Shown: positions 1 to 6,816, numbered from the stretch's first letter. The stretch: DNA of 10,515 nt from Chloroflexota bacterium (GCA_023424355.1 JAFAEA010000097.1:1-10515); one strand, 5' to 3'. Notes: generated by a model from the sequence alone, not told the origin. Program-made: numbers and translations.

Positions 1-678
1 ATGGCCGGCGAACTGGATGCTTCTCGACCGCTGCCGCCGTCACTGTTTCGATATCTTATCGATCGCGAGACGCAGGTGGTTGGCGGTGCCCTCAGCAATG
101 GTGGCAACATGATTGCGTGGTTCAGCAATCTCTCCCAAAATCGCGATCGCAACGAGATGATGTCTCTGGCGGCACAGATTCCGCCGGATAGCCACGGGCT
201 CACCATTCTGCCGTTCTTCGCTGGCGAACGTGCTCCAAGCTGGCAAGATTGTGTCGGTGGCACCATTACGGGGATGTCGCTGGATACCACCGCTGTCCAC
301 ATCTTTCGCGCCATGCTGGAAGCCACGGCACATCGGTTCGCTGCGGTGTACGATGATTTGCGGTTGTTTGCCCAGGAGGATCATCGCATCATCGCCAACG
401 GAGGTGCGCTGCTGCAATCGCCAATGTGGAGCCAGATCACAGCCGATGCCCTCGGTCACCCGGTGAACGCACTCCAAACGCGAGCCGAAGCCTCGGCCCG
501 CGGAGCAGCGATCTCGGCGCTGAATGCAGCCGGATTCATTTCGACTTTGCGTACCGAACCGGATATGGGACGATCGTTCCAGGCGGATATGGAAATACAC
601 ACCACGTATCGTGAAGCTCGAGCCCGACTCGAATCACTCGAATCTGCACTATCAACCTGGGAAAGGGACAATAAATGA
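1..678 (+). CDS. FGGY-family carbohydrate kinase, gluconokinase-like, C-terminal part
   Basis: This is the C-terminal ATPase domain of an FGGY sugar kinase, which phosphorylates a sugar or sugar acid with ATP in the cytoplasm. Visible motifs are GGALSNGGN (residues 28-36 of the visible part), LTILPFFAGERAPSW (67-81), the ATP-site stretch IIANGGALLQSPMWSQ (130-145) and EASARGAA (163-170). The PF.AGER.P.W block and the GG.LSNGG block resemble gluconokinases more than xylulokinases or glycerol kinases. Family members are about 480-510 residues and only 225 are visible, so the ATG at base 1 is very likely an internal methionine and the gene is cut by the window edge. Its TGA overlaps the start codon of the following deacetylase gene (ATGA), so the two are probably translated together. 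Substrate identity is an inference. Confidence 0.85.
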   Translation: MAGELDASRPLPPSLFRYLIDRETQVVGGALSNGGNMIAWFSNLSQNRDRNEMMSLAAQIPPDSHGLTILPFFAGERAPSWQDCVGGTITGMSLDTTAVHIFRAMLEATAHRFAAVYDDLRLFAQEDHRIIANGGALLQSPMWSQITADALGHPVNALQTRAEASARGAAISALNAAGFISTLRTEPDMGRSFQADMEIHTTYREARARLESLESALSTWERDNK

Positions 679-1541
679 CACACGGACTCGATATCCTCTA
701 TATCCTCGCCCATCCGGATGACGAATCGTTCGGCCATGCCGGCACCATGCTGCTCGCGCAGGATATGAACTTCCGCACCGGTTACATTTGCGCAACACGT
801 GGCGAAGCTGGTGAGATTCGTGATAGCACGCTTGCCACCCGCGCCAGCCTCGCTGCCCGTCGGGAGCTCGAGCTCCGGCGGGCGATGACGCTTGCCGGAC
901 TGGACGATCTGCGCATCCTGCCGTATCGCGATTCCGGGATGGATGGCACCGCTGAAAACAACGATCCACGATGCCTGGTTCAGGCAGATGAGGATGAAGT
1001 TACTGCCATGCTTGTCGCCGCGATTCGGGAGCTCAAGCCACGCGTCGTCATCGGGTTTGGTCCCGAAGGCGTCTACCGCCATCCGGATCACATTCGCATC
1101 GGCAAGCTGACCGATCGCGCCGTGGTGGAAGCTGCTGGCGATGAAGAGCCGGGACTCGGCGATTCCTGGCAGATCGAGGCGTTCTACCATGTGGCCTCAC
1201 CTCGCGAACGCCTGATTCGCAGCCGTACAAACCCGGAAAGTCCGTACTTCAACGCCAGTATGGAGTTCCTGAACACCCTCGGAAATCCTTCGGCAGACAT
1301 TACCCATTGGACCAACACCAGCAGCAAGGCCGAGCAGAAATTTGCCGTGCTCATGCAGCACGCCACCCAGATTAGCAAGGACAACCCGATCGCAGATCCG
1401 GAGAGCGAACTGCATCGCGCGTTCATGCAAACCGAGACGCTGATTCGTCGCGATTTGCCGTGGGATACCGATGCGAACGATCCGATTACCCAAATTCGGG
1501 ATACATTTCCGGGGTCTCCTGCACCAGATTCCGTGATTTAG
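675..1541 (+). CDS. PIG-L (LmbE-like) family zinc deacetylase
   Basis: The protein belongs to the PIG-L/LmbE metal-dependent deacetylases, which remove N-acetyl groups from amino sugars and sugar conjugates (MshB and BshB are members). The AHPDDE motif at residues 12-17 supplies zinc ligands His13 and Asp16 and catalytic Asp15. HPDH at 136-139 supplies the third zinc ligand and the oxyanion histidine. TRGEAGEIRD at 41-50 is the usual third block. The length of 288 residues is normal, and no signal peptide is seen, so it should be cytoplasmic. The start overlaps the kinase stop by 4 bases (ATGA). Coupling to a sugar kinase suggests a shared pathway for an acetylated amino sugar or glycoside, but the substrate cannot be read from the sequence. 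No clear terminator follows. Confidence 0.92.
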   Translation: MTHGLDILYILAHPDDESFGHAGTMLLAQDMNFRTGYICATRGEAGEIRDSTLATRASLAARRELELRRAMTLAGLDDLRILPYRDSGMDGTAENNDPRCLVQADEDEVTAMLVAAIRELKPRVVIGFGPEGVYRHPDHIRIGKLTDRAVVEAAGDEEPGLGDSWQIEAFYHVASPRERLIRSRTNPESPYFNASMEFLNTLGNPSADITHWTNTSSKAEQKFAVLMQHATQISKDNPIADPESELHRAFMQTETLIRRDLPWDTDANDPITQIRDTFPGSPAPDSVI

Positions 1542-1553
1542 TTTCGGATACGG

Positions 1554-1581
1554 TGCAATATAGCGACTAACGTTATATAAT
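1554..1581 (+). promoter_or_regulatory. Putative promoter of the HxlR gene, with TAACGTTA palindrome
   Basis: A perfect -10 hexamer TATAAT lies at 1576-1581, about 30 bases before the HxlR start. The best -35 is weak (TGCAAT, 1554-1559, 16-bp spacer). The 8-bp palindrome TAACGTTA at 1568-1575 sits directly between them, where a bound repressor would block polymerase, so autoregulation is possible. The -10 is seen; the rest is inferred. Confidence 0.5.
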
Positions 1582-1611
1582 GACAGGGGTAATCAGTTTC
1601 GGAGGAAACAC

Positions 1612-1971
1612 ATGGCAGCTACGATCACACAAGAATCTTTGAATATTTGTCCGCGTTTTCACTGCGCAGTTGAGTTGGTTGGCCGGCGGTGGACCGGTGC
1701 CATTCTCAGCGCGATGCTGATGGGCGCAACCCGGTTCACCGATATCATTCACGCCGTACCGGGCTTGAGCGATCGACTTCTTTCGGAGCGACTGAAGGAA
1801 CTCGAATCCAACGGAATCGTGGTGCGCGAGGTGCATCCGGAAACTCCGGTTCGCATCGAGTATCAGCTCACCAAGAAGGGCCGCGATTTGAACGATGTGA
1901 TCGCAGCGCTAACCGATTGGGCTGAGGTCTGGATCGAGACTCCCTGCGAGGACGAGGACCAGGCTTCCTAA
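1612..1971 (+). CDS. HxlR-family winged-helix transcriptional regulator
   Basis: This 119-residue protein has the complete HxlR fold. CPRFHCAVELVGRRW at 13-27 is the family's N-terminal block, with the conserved GRRW. It is followed by the helix-turn-helix (RFTDIIHAVPGLSDRLLSERLKELE, 41-65) and the wing (IEYQLTKKGRDL, 82-93). HxlR proteins are dimeric, often repress neighbouring detoxification or metabolic genes, and several sense thiol-reactive or quinone compounds through an N-terminal cysteine. Cys13 and Cys18 here are candidates. The start is fixed by GGAGG at 1601-1605, six bases before ATG. The gene lies alone between the kinase/deacetylase pair and a terminator. Its targets are unknown, with the upstream pair or its own promoter as first candidates. 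Confidence 0.93.
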   Translation: MAATITQESLNICPRFHCAVELVGRRWTGAILSAMLMGATRFTDIIHAVPGLSDRLLSERLKELESNGIVVREVHPETPVRIEYQLTKKGRDLNDVIAALTDWAEVWIETPCEDEDQAS

Positions 1972-1990
1972 ATCACCAGATGGCAAATCA

Positions 1991-2028
1991 AAACCCGGTG
2001 TTCGAATCAACCGAACACCGGGTTTTTT
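1991..2028 (+). terminator. Rho-independent terminator after the HxlR gene, possibly bidirectional
   Basis: A perfect 14-bp stem (AAACCCGGTGTTCG at 1991-2004 with its complement at 2012-2025) encloses a 7-base loop and runs into six T residues (2023-2028). It sits between two converging genes. On the minus strand the stem is followed by GTTTTGATTT, a weaker U-rich tract, so it can also stop the RNase J transcript. Confidence 0.93.
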
Positions 2029-2052
2029 GGTATCTGAACGATGTGGGAGCGA

Positions 2053-4233
2053 TTACAGCTCGGTCACAATCGGCAACACCAGCGGACGGGTGCGGCTGTG
2101 TCGGTACAACGCACGTCCAACCGTTTCCTTGGCACGCTGCACAATGAATGCGTACTGCGGCGAACCCTGCTGCTGACGCTGCATCATGCGGCGGAGCTCG
2201 TTCTCGGCTTCCTTGAGGGCACCGTTGTTCAGTTCCTTAGCCAGGCCCTTGCCGACCAGGTACGGCCCGGCAACAACCTCGCCCGTGGCGCGATCCAGAA
2301 TGATGGTGACCACCACGAATCCGTTCTCGGTGAGGTTTTCACGAGTACGAAGAACAGTTTGCGGATTGCCACGATCGCCCAGACGATCCACGAGGATGTT
2401 GCCGCTCGGAATGCGTCCGCGCTGGCTGGCACTTTGCTTCGTGAACTCGATGACACCACCGATTTCCGGCAGGATAATGTTCTGCGCCTTCACACCATTG
2501 GCGATACAGATATCGCGGTACAGCGCCATGTGACGGAACTCACCGTGGATCGGCACCGTGTGCTTCGGCCGCAACAACTTGATCATCTTCACAAGTTCAT
2601 CGCGACCAGCGTGACCAGATACGTGCACGCCCTTGTTGCGACCGCTGTACACCACATCCGTCCCCTGCTTGAACAGGTTGTTGATGGTGTGGCTCACGGT
2701 ATCCTCGTTGCCCGGAATCGGGGTCGCGGACACGATGATCTTGTCGCCGCGCGATACGCGGATCTTCGGATGTTCACCGGCAGCGATGCGGCTGAGTGCA
2801 GCACTCGCCTCGCCCTGAGATCCGGTGACCACGATGACGCGCTTCTCCTTCGGCATGCGAAGGAGCTCCTCCAGCGGCACGAGGATGCCATCGGAATCGT
2901 CCAAATATCCGAGCTCCTGCGCCACACGGGAGTTCTGCTCCATGCTGCGTCCAGCAACGGCCACCTTGCGTCCGTACTTGCGGGCAGCGAGCATGGCCAT
3001 GTGGATTCGGCTCACATTGGATGCAAACGTCGCGATGATCACCTGGCCCTTGGCGGTCTTGATCTCTTCATCCATGGTTTCCAGAACCACGGTTTCCGAA
3101 GGGGTACTGCCATCGACTTCAACACGCACGGTATCCGAGAAGAGTGCGAGAACTCCGTTATCACCAAGCTTCTTCAGCCGCTTTTCATCGGTTGGCTTGC
3201 CCATTACCGGAGTGGGATCGAACTTGAAGTCGCCGGTATCCACAATGGTGCCGACCGGTGTGTGCAGCGCAATAGCACAGGCATCCGGAATCGAGTGAGT
3301 TACGTGGATGTATTCGGCCTTGATTCCGCCGAGCTGCACCGTATCACCACCGGTAACCGTGTGGAGCTCGACCTTGTCATCCAATCGGGCCTCTTCCAGC
3401 TTACGCTGGATGAAACCGATGGCCAGCGGTGGCGCATAGATGGGGACCTTGTGGCCCTTCTGCTCCAGCTGCGGCACGATGTACGGCAAACCACCGATAT
3501 GATCCTCATGACCGTGAGTGATGAGAATACCGCGGAAGTTGCGCAATCGGTCGGTGACGAACTGGATATCCGGAATGATGAGATCGATACCGCGCTGCGA
3601 TTCTTCCGGGAACTTGCCACCGGCATCCAGCATCACGATATCGTCGCCGCATTCGACAACAGTCATGTTCTTACCGACTTCGCCAACACCGCCCAGCGGA
3701 ATCACGCGAAGCGTATCGTTACCGATGGGCCCCGCAGCGGCGAAGCCACCCCGCGGCGCGTTGCTGCGTGGTCGCTGTTGTCGCGGCTGAGCTTCCTGCT
3801 CGCGTCGCGGTCGGCGCATGCGGTTCTGCTGCGGACGGCGCTGCTGGTTGCCCTGCTGTTGCTTCTCGCCCTGCTGCTTCTGGTTACCGCGGCTATCGTC
3901 GTTGGCCTGCTGTTCCGCATTGCGTGAACGGTTCGGCTGGCGACGTCGCTGGTTCTTCTGGTTGCCGGAATTCTGCTGGTTTTGCTGATTCTGACGGGAA
4001 TTCTGCTGCTGCTCTTGCTGATTGTTCTGAGGCTGCTTCTCATTCCCTGGTTCTGCGGATTGTTCCTGGTTCGGCTTGCGGTTGCGTCGGCGGTTGTGCC
4101 AATAACGCTTGCGCTTATTTTGCGAGTTGGAAGTTTCCTGATTGTTTTGGTTTCCCTGATTGTTGTTGTTCTGATTTTCGTTACTCAAAAGGCTAAGGCT
4201 CCACGCGTTGTTGCGCACGCGACGCTCACGCAT
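2053..4233 (-). CDS. rnj: Ribonuclease J with a long Gln/Asn/Arg-rich N-terminal extension
   Basis: RNase J is a cytoplasmic metallo-beta-lactamase/beta-CASP ribonuclease with endonuclease and 5'-to-3' exonuclease activity in mRNA decay and rRNA maturation. The core starts at about residue 175 (LRVIPLGGVGEVGKN). It carries HGHEDH (240-245), THSIPDA (312-318), TGDFK (333-337), the beta-CASP block TGSQGE (470-475), SGHAG (539-543) and PIHGE (561-565), so it looks catalytically complete. From the core start to the end is about 552 residues, the usual whole-protein length. The preceding 170 or so residues are low complexity: by hand count, residues 21-160 contain about 38 Gln, 28 Asn and 30 Arg/Lys, with almost no hydrophobics. 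The annotated ATG has no clear Shine-Dalgarno. An in-frame TTG at 4188 (giving MSNENQNNNN) has GGAG ten bases upstream (4199-4202) and may be the true start. Confidence 0.97.
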   Translation of the reverse strand: MRERRVRNNAWSLSLLSNENQNNNNQGNQNNQETSNSQNKRKRYWHNRRRNRKPNQEQSAEPGNEKQPQNNQQEQQQNSRQNQQNQQNSGNQKNQRRRQPNRSRNAEQQANDDSRGNQKQQGEKQQQGNQQRRPQQNRMRRPRREQEAQPRQQRPRSNAPRGGFAAAGPIGNDTLRVIPLGGVGEVGKNMTVVECGDDIVMLDAGGKFPEESQRGIDLIIPDIQFVTDRLRNFRGILITHGHEDHIGGLPYIVPQLEQKGHKVPIYAPPLAIGFIQRKLEEARLDDKVELHTVTGGDTVQLGGIKAEYIHVTHSIPDACAIALHTPVGTIVDTGDFKFDPTPVMGKPTDEKRLKKLGDNGVLALFSDTVRVEVDGSTPSETVVLETMDEEIKTAKGQVIIATFASNVSRIHMAMLAARKYGRKVAVAGRSMEQNSRVAQELGYLDDSDGILVPLEELLRMPKEKRVIVVTGSQGEASAALSRIAAGEHPKIRVSRGDKIIVSATPIPGNEDTVSHTINNLFKQGTDVVYSGRNKGVHVSGHAGRDELVKMIKLLRPKHTVPIHGEFRHMALYRDICIANGVKAQNIILPEIGGVIEFTKQSASQRGRIPSGNILVDRLGDRGNPQTVLRTRENLTENGFVVVTIILDRATGEVVAGPYLVGKGLAKELNNGALKEAENELRRMMQRQQQGSPQYAFIVQRAKETVGRALYRHSRTRPLVLPIVTEL

Positions 4234-4496
4234 CCAGCCCGTATTTTCGGTGCCGATGCGTATCTGATTCTCAATAACTTGCAGGATCGGCAGTACCGAT
4301 CTCGGGCCAGAACAGTCCGGCCAGGTGTCGCTCTGGAATCATCCATCGTGAGAGTGGATGGGTGTGATCGCCGCACTGCAACTGCTGCGGCAAATCGGAG
4401 GCATGTGCTGACTATATCTATCGTTCCGATACAGCACTGCGAGCGACATCATCTCAATGTCGCTGCAAGTTTAGCATGTACGCCAGAATGGGATTG
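4234..4496 (-). other. Structured leader/intergenic region upstream of RNase J
   Basis: These 263 bases hold no convincing gene but several inverted repeats. One is GATCGG (4285-4290)/CCGATC (4296-4301). Another is CATCCAT (4340-4346)/GTGGATG (4354-4360). The strongest is AGCGACAT (4442-4449)/ATGTCGCT (4457-4464), extendable by TGC/GCA past one bulged G. A small TATCG/CGATA hairpin lies at about 4418-4430. None is followed by a T-run on the minus strand, so they are not classical terminators. They would form hairpins in an RNase J 5' leader. No clear -35/-10 pair was found. Confidence 0.45.
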
Positions 4497-4796
4497 TTAG
4501 AACAACGTTGAGAGGAAGAGGAACAGGAGTCCGAAGCCGATGAGCACAACCGTGCCGGCCACGCAACCAAGGGCCATGCTGGTGCCCGTACCGATGGTAC
4601 TTTCGGGATCTTCCGCTGCTGCTTCCGGTTTCGAATCTACCGGTTCAGAGGCAGTTGTAACTTCCGGTTCCTGGGCGAACTCAGTCTCTGGCGCATCGGA
4701 TTCAAGGGCGAGATCTGGTTCCTGCTCAATGGGATCCGGGGTTAGCTGGGCTGATTTCTTCTTGGGATCGAGGTTTGGATTTGGAGTAAATGGCAC
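4497..4796 (-). CDS. Small acidic tail-anchored membrane protein, unknown function
   Basis: This 99-residue protein was not assigned to a family. Residues 1-70 are disordered and rich in Pro, Glu, Asp and Ser/Thr, with a short KKK near the N terminus (12-14). Residues 75-97 form one hydrophobic segment (ALGCVAGTVVLIGFGLLFLF) that ends two residues before the C terminus, the arrangement of a tail-anchored protein. The start is GTG at 4796, supported by GGGAG at 4806-4810 with a 9-base spacer; the reading frame has no better ATG. It follows a hairpin and precedes RNase J on the same strand, so a functional link with either neighbour is possible but not shown. Confidence 0.75.
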   Translation of the reverse strand: MPFTPNPNLDPKKKSAQLTPDPIEQEPDLALESDAPETEFAQEPEVTTASEPVDSKPEAAAEDPESTIGTGTSMALGCVAGTVVLIGFGLLFLFLSTLF

Positions 4797-4811
4797 CGAT
4801 TAATTCTCCCG

Positions 4812-4846
4812 AAAAATGAGGTGGCGGCGGTTTAATACCGCCGCCA
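4812..4846 (-). terminator. Probable terminator after the 180-residue membrane protein gene
   Basis: TGGCGGCGGT (4822-4831) and ACCGCCGCCA (4837-4846) form a perfect 10-bp GC-rich stem with a 5-base loop. Read on the minus strand, the stem is followed by CCTCA and then TTTTT (4812-4816). The U-tract starts five bases late, so termination may be partial, letting some transcription continue into 4497-4796. Confidence 0.7.
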
Positions 4847-4874
4847 TAGTGTACGCCAAAAGTGGGCATGTACC

Positions 4875-5417
4875 CTACTCTCCGGTCACATCCAGAATCA
4901 TGGTGTCGCCATCGAGCTCGATGCCTGTGAGCACCAGATTATTGCGCTCCAGGAATCCGTTGATCGATTTCTCGAAACCACCGCTGAGAATGCCCACGAA
5001 CTGACGCTCCCACCAGCCGCCATCTTCTGCGGGTTCCAGCTCAATGCGTCCGTCATTCGTGACAGTGGGAATGAAGCCGAATTCAAACGTTTGGCCGTTC
5101 GATTCCGCCCGGAGAACGATCTGATTTCCCGACGAGGTAATCTCGAGATTCTGAACATTGCCCTCCGTGGTCTCGGCTGCCAGCTCGCGATTGATGGTGG
5201 CGAAGCTGAACTCCACCTGCGTGCCGTTCTGAAGCTCCGCCGGGTTGTAGACCGTCTCAATCTGATCGGCGATCACCGTGGACATACCATCGGAAACACT
5301 GTCTTCCAGCGCATCGGATAATCTTGGAAGCGCAACAAACCAGCCGAGCAGACCAAAAACGACACAGATGAGCAACAGGCTACCGCAGCCAAAGAGACAA
5401 CCTCGACGTCGAAACAT
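4875..5417 (-). CDS. Membrane-anchored protein with extracytoplasmic beta-rich domain, unknown function
   Basis: A basic N terminus (FRRRG) with two cysteines (Cys7, Cys11) leads into one hydrophobic helix (residues 12-30). This predicts an N-in anchor with residues 31-180 outside the cell. The soluble part alternates short beta-like strands (QVEFSFATINREL, NQIVLRAESNGQTFEFGF, RIELEPAE) and ends with FEKSINGFLERNNLVLTGIELDGDTMILDVTGE-type strands. This layout resembles the loosely related lipid-binding DUF2993/LmeA and DUF2140/YpmS groups, but I cannot assign it firmly. The N-terminal cysteines do not form a normal lipobox. AGGGG at 5427-5431, nine bases before the ATG, supports the start. 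It is the first gene of the minus-strand run toward RNase J. Confidence 0.75.
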   Translation of the reverse strand: MFRRRGCLFGCGSLLLICVVFGLLGWFVALPRLSDALEDSVSDGMSTVIADQIETVYNPAELQNGTQVEFSFATINRELAAETTEGNVQNLEITSSGNQIVLRAESNGQTFEFGFIPTVTNDGRIELEPAEDGGWWERQFVGILSGGFEKSINGFLERNNLVLTGIELDGDTMILDVTGE

Positions 5418-5644
5418 ACTGATATTCCCCTACATGTACCCCAAATTTATCGAACCTTTGGGAAGTATGCCACGCAGGTGTTACGGAATTGACACGAGAA
5501 TTACCGAATTTCCCGGCACCAATTCCGTGCAAAAACTGCGATCATAGTGATACGAAGAACTGAACCACGGGGTTCGGTTCCGGAATCAACCAGATAGTGG
5601 GTCGCTCGGTCAAACGGGCCGGCGAGAGAAGCAGGGAGGACCAG
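5418..5644. promoter_or_regulatory. Divergent intergenic region between the membrane-protein gene and the DoxX-like gene
   Basis: These 227 bases separate two divergent genes and must hold both promoters, though no good -35/-10 pair could be set on either strand. A palindrome TACATGTA (5431-5438) overlaps the minus-strand ribosome binding site. A 9-bp inverted repeat ACGGAATTG (5483-5491)/CAATTCCGT (5520-5528) encloses 28 AT-richer bases with further AATT motifs and could be an operator. Confidence 0.4.
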
Positions 5645-6484
5645 ATGGTCATCAACAAGAGCAGGCTCTATACCTTCACAGTGGTGGCGGTGCTTGCATA
5701 TTTGTTCCTTGAGTTCATGGTGGACGATAGTCCGTTTGGAGGTCCGTTCTTTGGCGATAACTTCGCCAAAACGTTGGACGGATCCTGGATTAAATGGCTC
5801 TGCCTCATCTTCATCCCGGTGCTGGGTGTGTGGCAGGCATCGAAGCTTGGCGATCGCGAGATCGATATCACTCCTCACCATGCAGATGGCACCCCGGGCC
5901 AGGTCAATGATCCTGTGTTCTGGCAGGCTCTCACCGGCAACGTGTGGATGAGCATCCTTTGGCTGCCGCTGCGCTTCGTTCTCGGTATCCACTGGCTCCA
6001 GGCTGGTTGGCACAAGATGTTCGATGCCGGTTGGGCAACCAGCGGCACCAATGCTGCCGGTGAGCATGTGGAACGAGGCGCGGCGCTCAAGGGATTCCTG
6101 ATGGGTGCCTACACCCCGAACCCGGAAACCGGTGCCACCAAGGCCGTGTTCGGTTGGTACGCAGACTTCCTGGAGTGGATTGTCGATAGTGGTGCCACCA
6201 GCTGGTTGGGTCCGGTGATTGCGTTCGGTGAGACCCTGGTTGGCCTCGGACTTCTCTTCGGTGGATTGCTCGGTATCGCAGCATTCTTCGGCACCGTGAT
6301 GAACATGAACTTCATGATCGCCGGTACCGTGAGCTCCAACCCGTGGATGTTCGGACTCACCATCTTCATCATCCTCGGCTGGAAGGTCGCTGGCTACCTC
6401 GGAATGGACCGCTGGTTCCTGCCGGCACTCGGCACACCGTGGACGAGCGATGAGGAGAATGCTCCTCCCGCCAACGGCGCATAG
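5645..6484 (+). CDS. DoxX/DoxD-like integral membrane protein
   Basis: This 279-residue protein has about six hydrophobic segments (roughly residues 9-25, 49-65, 101-118, 187-205, 206-224 and 234-254). It carries the DoxX-type signature LRFVLGIHWLQAGWHKMFD (109-127), a helix with the family's R..lG..fl.aG..K pattern, and the GETLVGLGLLFGGLLGIAAFFG region (195-216). DoxD/DoxX proteins include the small subunit of thiosulfate:quinone oxidoreductase and many membrane proteins of unknown redox role. No DoxA-like partner gene is adjacent, so thiosulfate oxidation is not implied. The loop at 128-185 between helices is longer than in short DoxX proteins and fits the DoxD-like branch. The start is set by GGAGG at 5635-5639, five bases before ATG 5645; an upstream in-frame ATG at 5597 lacks such a site and would add an untypical basic tail. 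Confidence 0.85.
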   Translation: MVINKSRLYTFTVVAVLAYLFLEFMVDDSPFGGPFFGDNFAKTLDGSWIKWLCLIFIPVLGVWQASKLGDREIDITPHHADGTPGQVNDPVFWQALTGNVWMSILWLPLRFVLGIHWLQAGWHKMFDAGWATSGTNAAGEHVERGAALKGFLMGAYTPNPETGATKAVFGWYADFLEWIVDSGATSWLGPVIAFGETLVGLGLLFGGLLGIAAFFGTVMNMNFMIAGTVSSNPWMFGLTIFIILGWKVAGYLGMDRWFLPALGTPWTSDEENAPPANGA

Positions 6485-6509
6485 CACCTTCGAACGAGCG
6501 TGAACACAA

Positions 6510-6545
6510 GAGAATCCCGGGCCAATGCCCGGGATTCTCCCTTTT
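6510..6545 (+). terminator. Rho-independent terminator after the DoxX-like gene
   Basis: AGAATCCCGGGC (6511-6522) pairs perfectly with GCCCGGGATTCT (6527-6538) around a CAAT loop; G6510-C6539 adds a 13th pair. CCTTTT (6540-6545) follows. It lies between converging genes; on the minus strand there is no U-run, so it mainly serves the plus-strand gene. Confidence 0.88.
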
Positions 6546-6564
6546 ATCCGGTTGCTGGCAGGAA

Positions 6565-6783
6565 CTAGATGAGCTCCTGCGCCTTCACCCACGCTACGAG
6601 ATTGGTGCGGGTGACTTCCACCACATCACCATTCACGATCACCGCCTCGAGTTCGCCACCATAGGCAGCTTTGAGGATGATGCGCTCGGCGATATTGAGC
6701 ACCTCCGCGGCTTCCTGGGGCGTGTACACCTCCTGATGCAACAGATCCCAAAGTTCGCTCTCGTTATTGACTTGATCGGTCAT
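6565..6783 (-). CDS. Small excisionase/MerR-type helix-turn-helix protein
   Basis: This 72-residue protein consists almost only of an HTH_17-type (excisionase-family) DNA-binding domain. YTPQEAAEVLNIAERIILKAAYGGELEAVIVNGDVVEVTRTNLVAWV (20-66) follows the usual pattern: a helix-turn-helix, then a two-stranded wing and the closing residues that typically read R.DL..W. The acidic N terminus (NNESELWDLLHQE) is short. The start is fixed by AGAAGGAGG (6789-6797), five bases before the ATG; a longer frame to 6945 runs into the neighbouring gene and has no ribosome site. No integrase or phage gene is nearby, so a role as a recombination directionality factor is unlikely and a small transcription regulator is more plausible. 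It lies 79 bases downstream of the fused regulator on the same strand. Confidence 0.85.
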   Translation of the reverse strand: MTDQVNNESELWDLLHQEVYTPQEAAEVLNIAERIILKAAYGGELEAVIVNGDVVEVTRTNLVAWVKAQELI

Positions 6784-6807
6784 ATTGGCCTCCTTCTGTT
6801 TGTATAC

Positions 6808-6816
6808 ATTATCGCA
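6808..6816 (-). promoter_or_regulatory. Extended -10 promoter of the small HTH gene
   Basis: Read on the minus strand, TGC is followed by GATAAT (6808-6813), an extended -10 element. The -35 is poor, as is usual for this promoter type. Transcription would begin near 6801, giving a leader of under 20 bases that contains the ribosome binding site. The small gene can therefore be expressed apart from the gene upstream of it. Confidence 0.5.

Noticed and set aside
1..3. ATG at base 1 as the true kinase start
   Set aside because: The visible protein begins in the middle of the FGGY fold and is under half of normal length, so the gene must begin outside the window.
456..1190. Minus-strand open frame across the kinase/deacetylase junction
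   Set aside because: It is antisense to two genes with intact catalytic motifs and shows no domain of its own.
2041..3927. Long open frame of 628 codons on the plus strand
   Set aside because: It lies wholly antisense to RNase J, has no family motifs or ribosome site, and its His/Leu-rich composition is what the complement of the RNase J frame would give.
5489..5494. Perfect TTGACA (-35 consensus) upstream of the DoxX-like gene
   Set aside because: No acceptable -10 lies 15-19 bases downstream; the correct position is GC-rich (CCCGGC).
5540..5548. GATCATAGT shared with 8161-8169 in two different upstream regions
   Set aside because: A single 9-base match in the opposite orientation relative to the genes is easily chance in 10 kb.
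5501..6592. Long open frame of 363 codons on the minus strand
   Set aside because: It is antisense to the DoxX-like gene, which has transmembrane segments, family motifs and a strong ribosome site. It also runs across the terminator.
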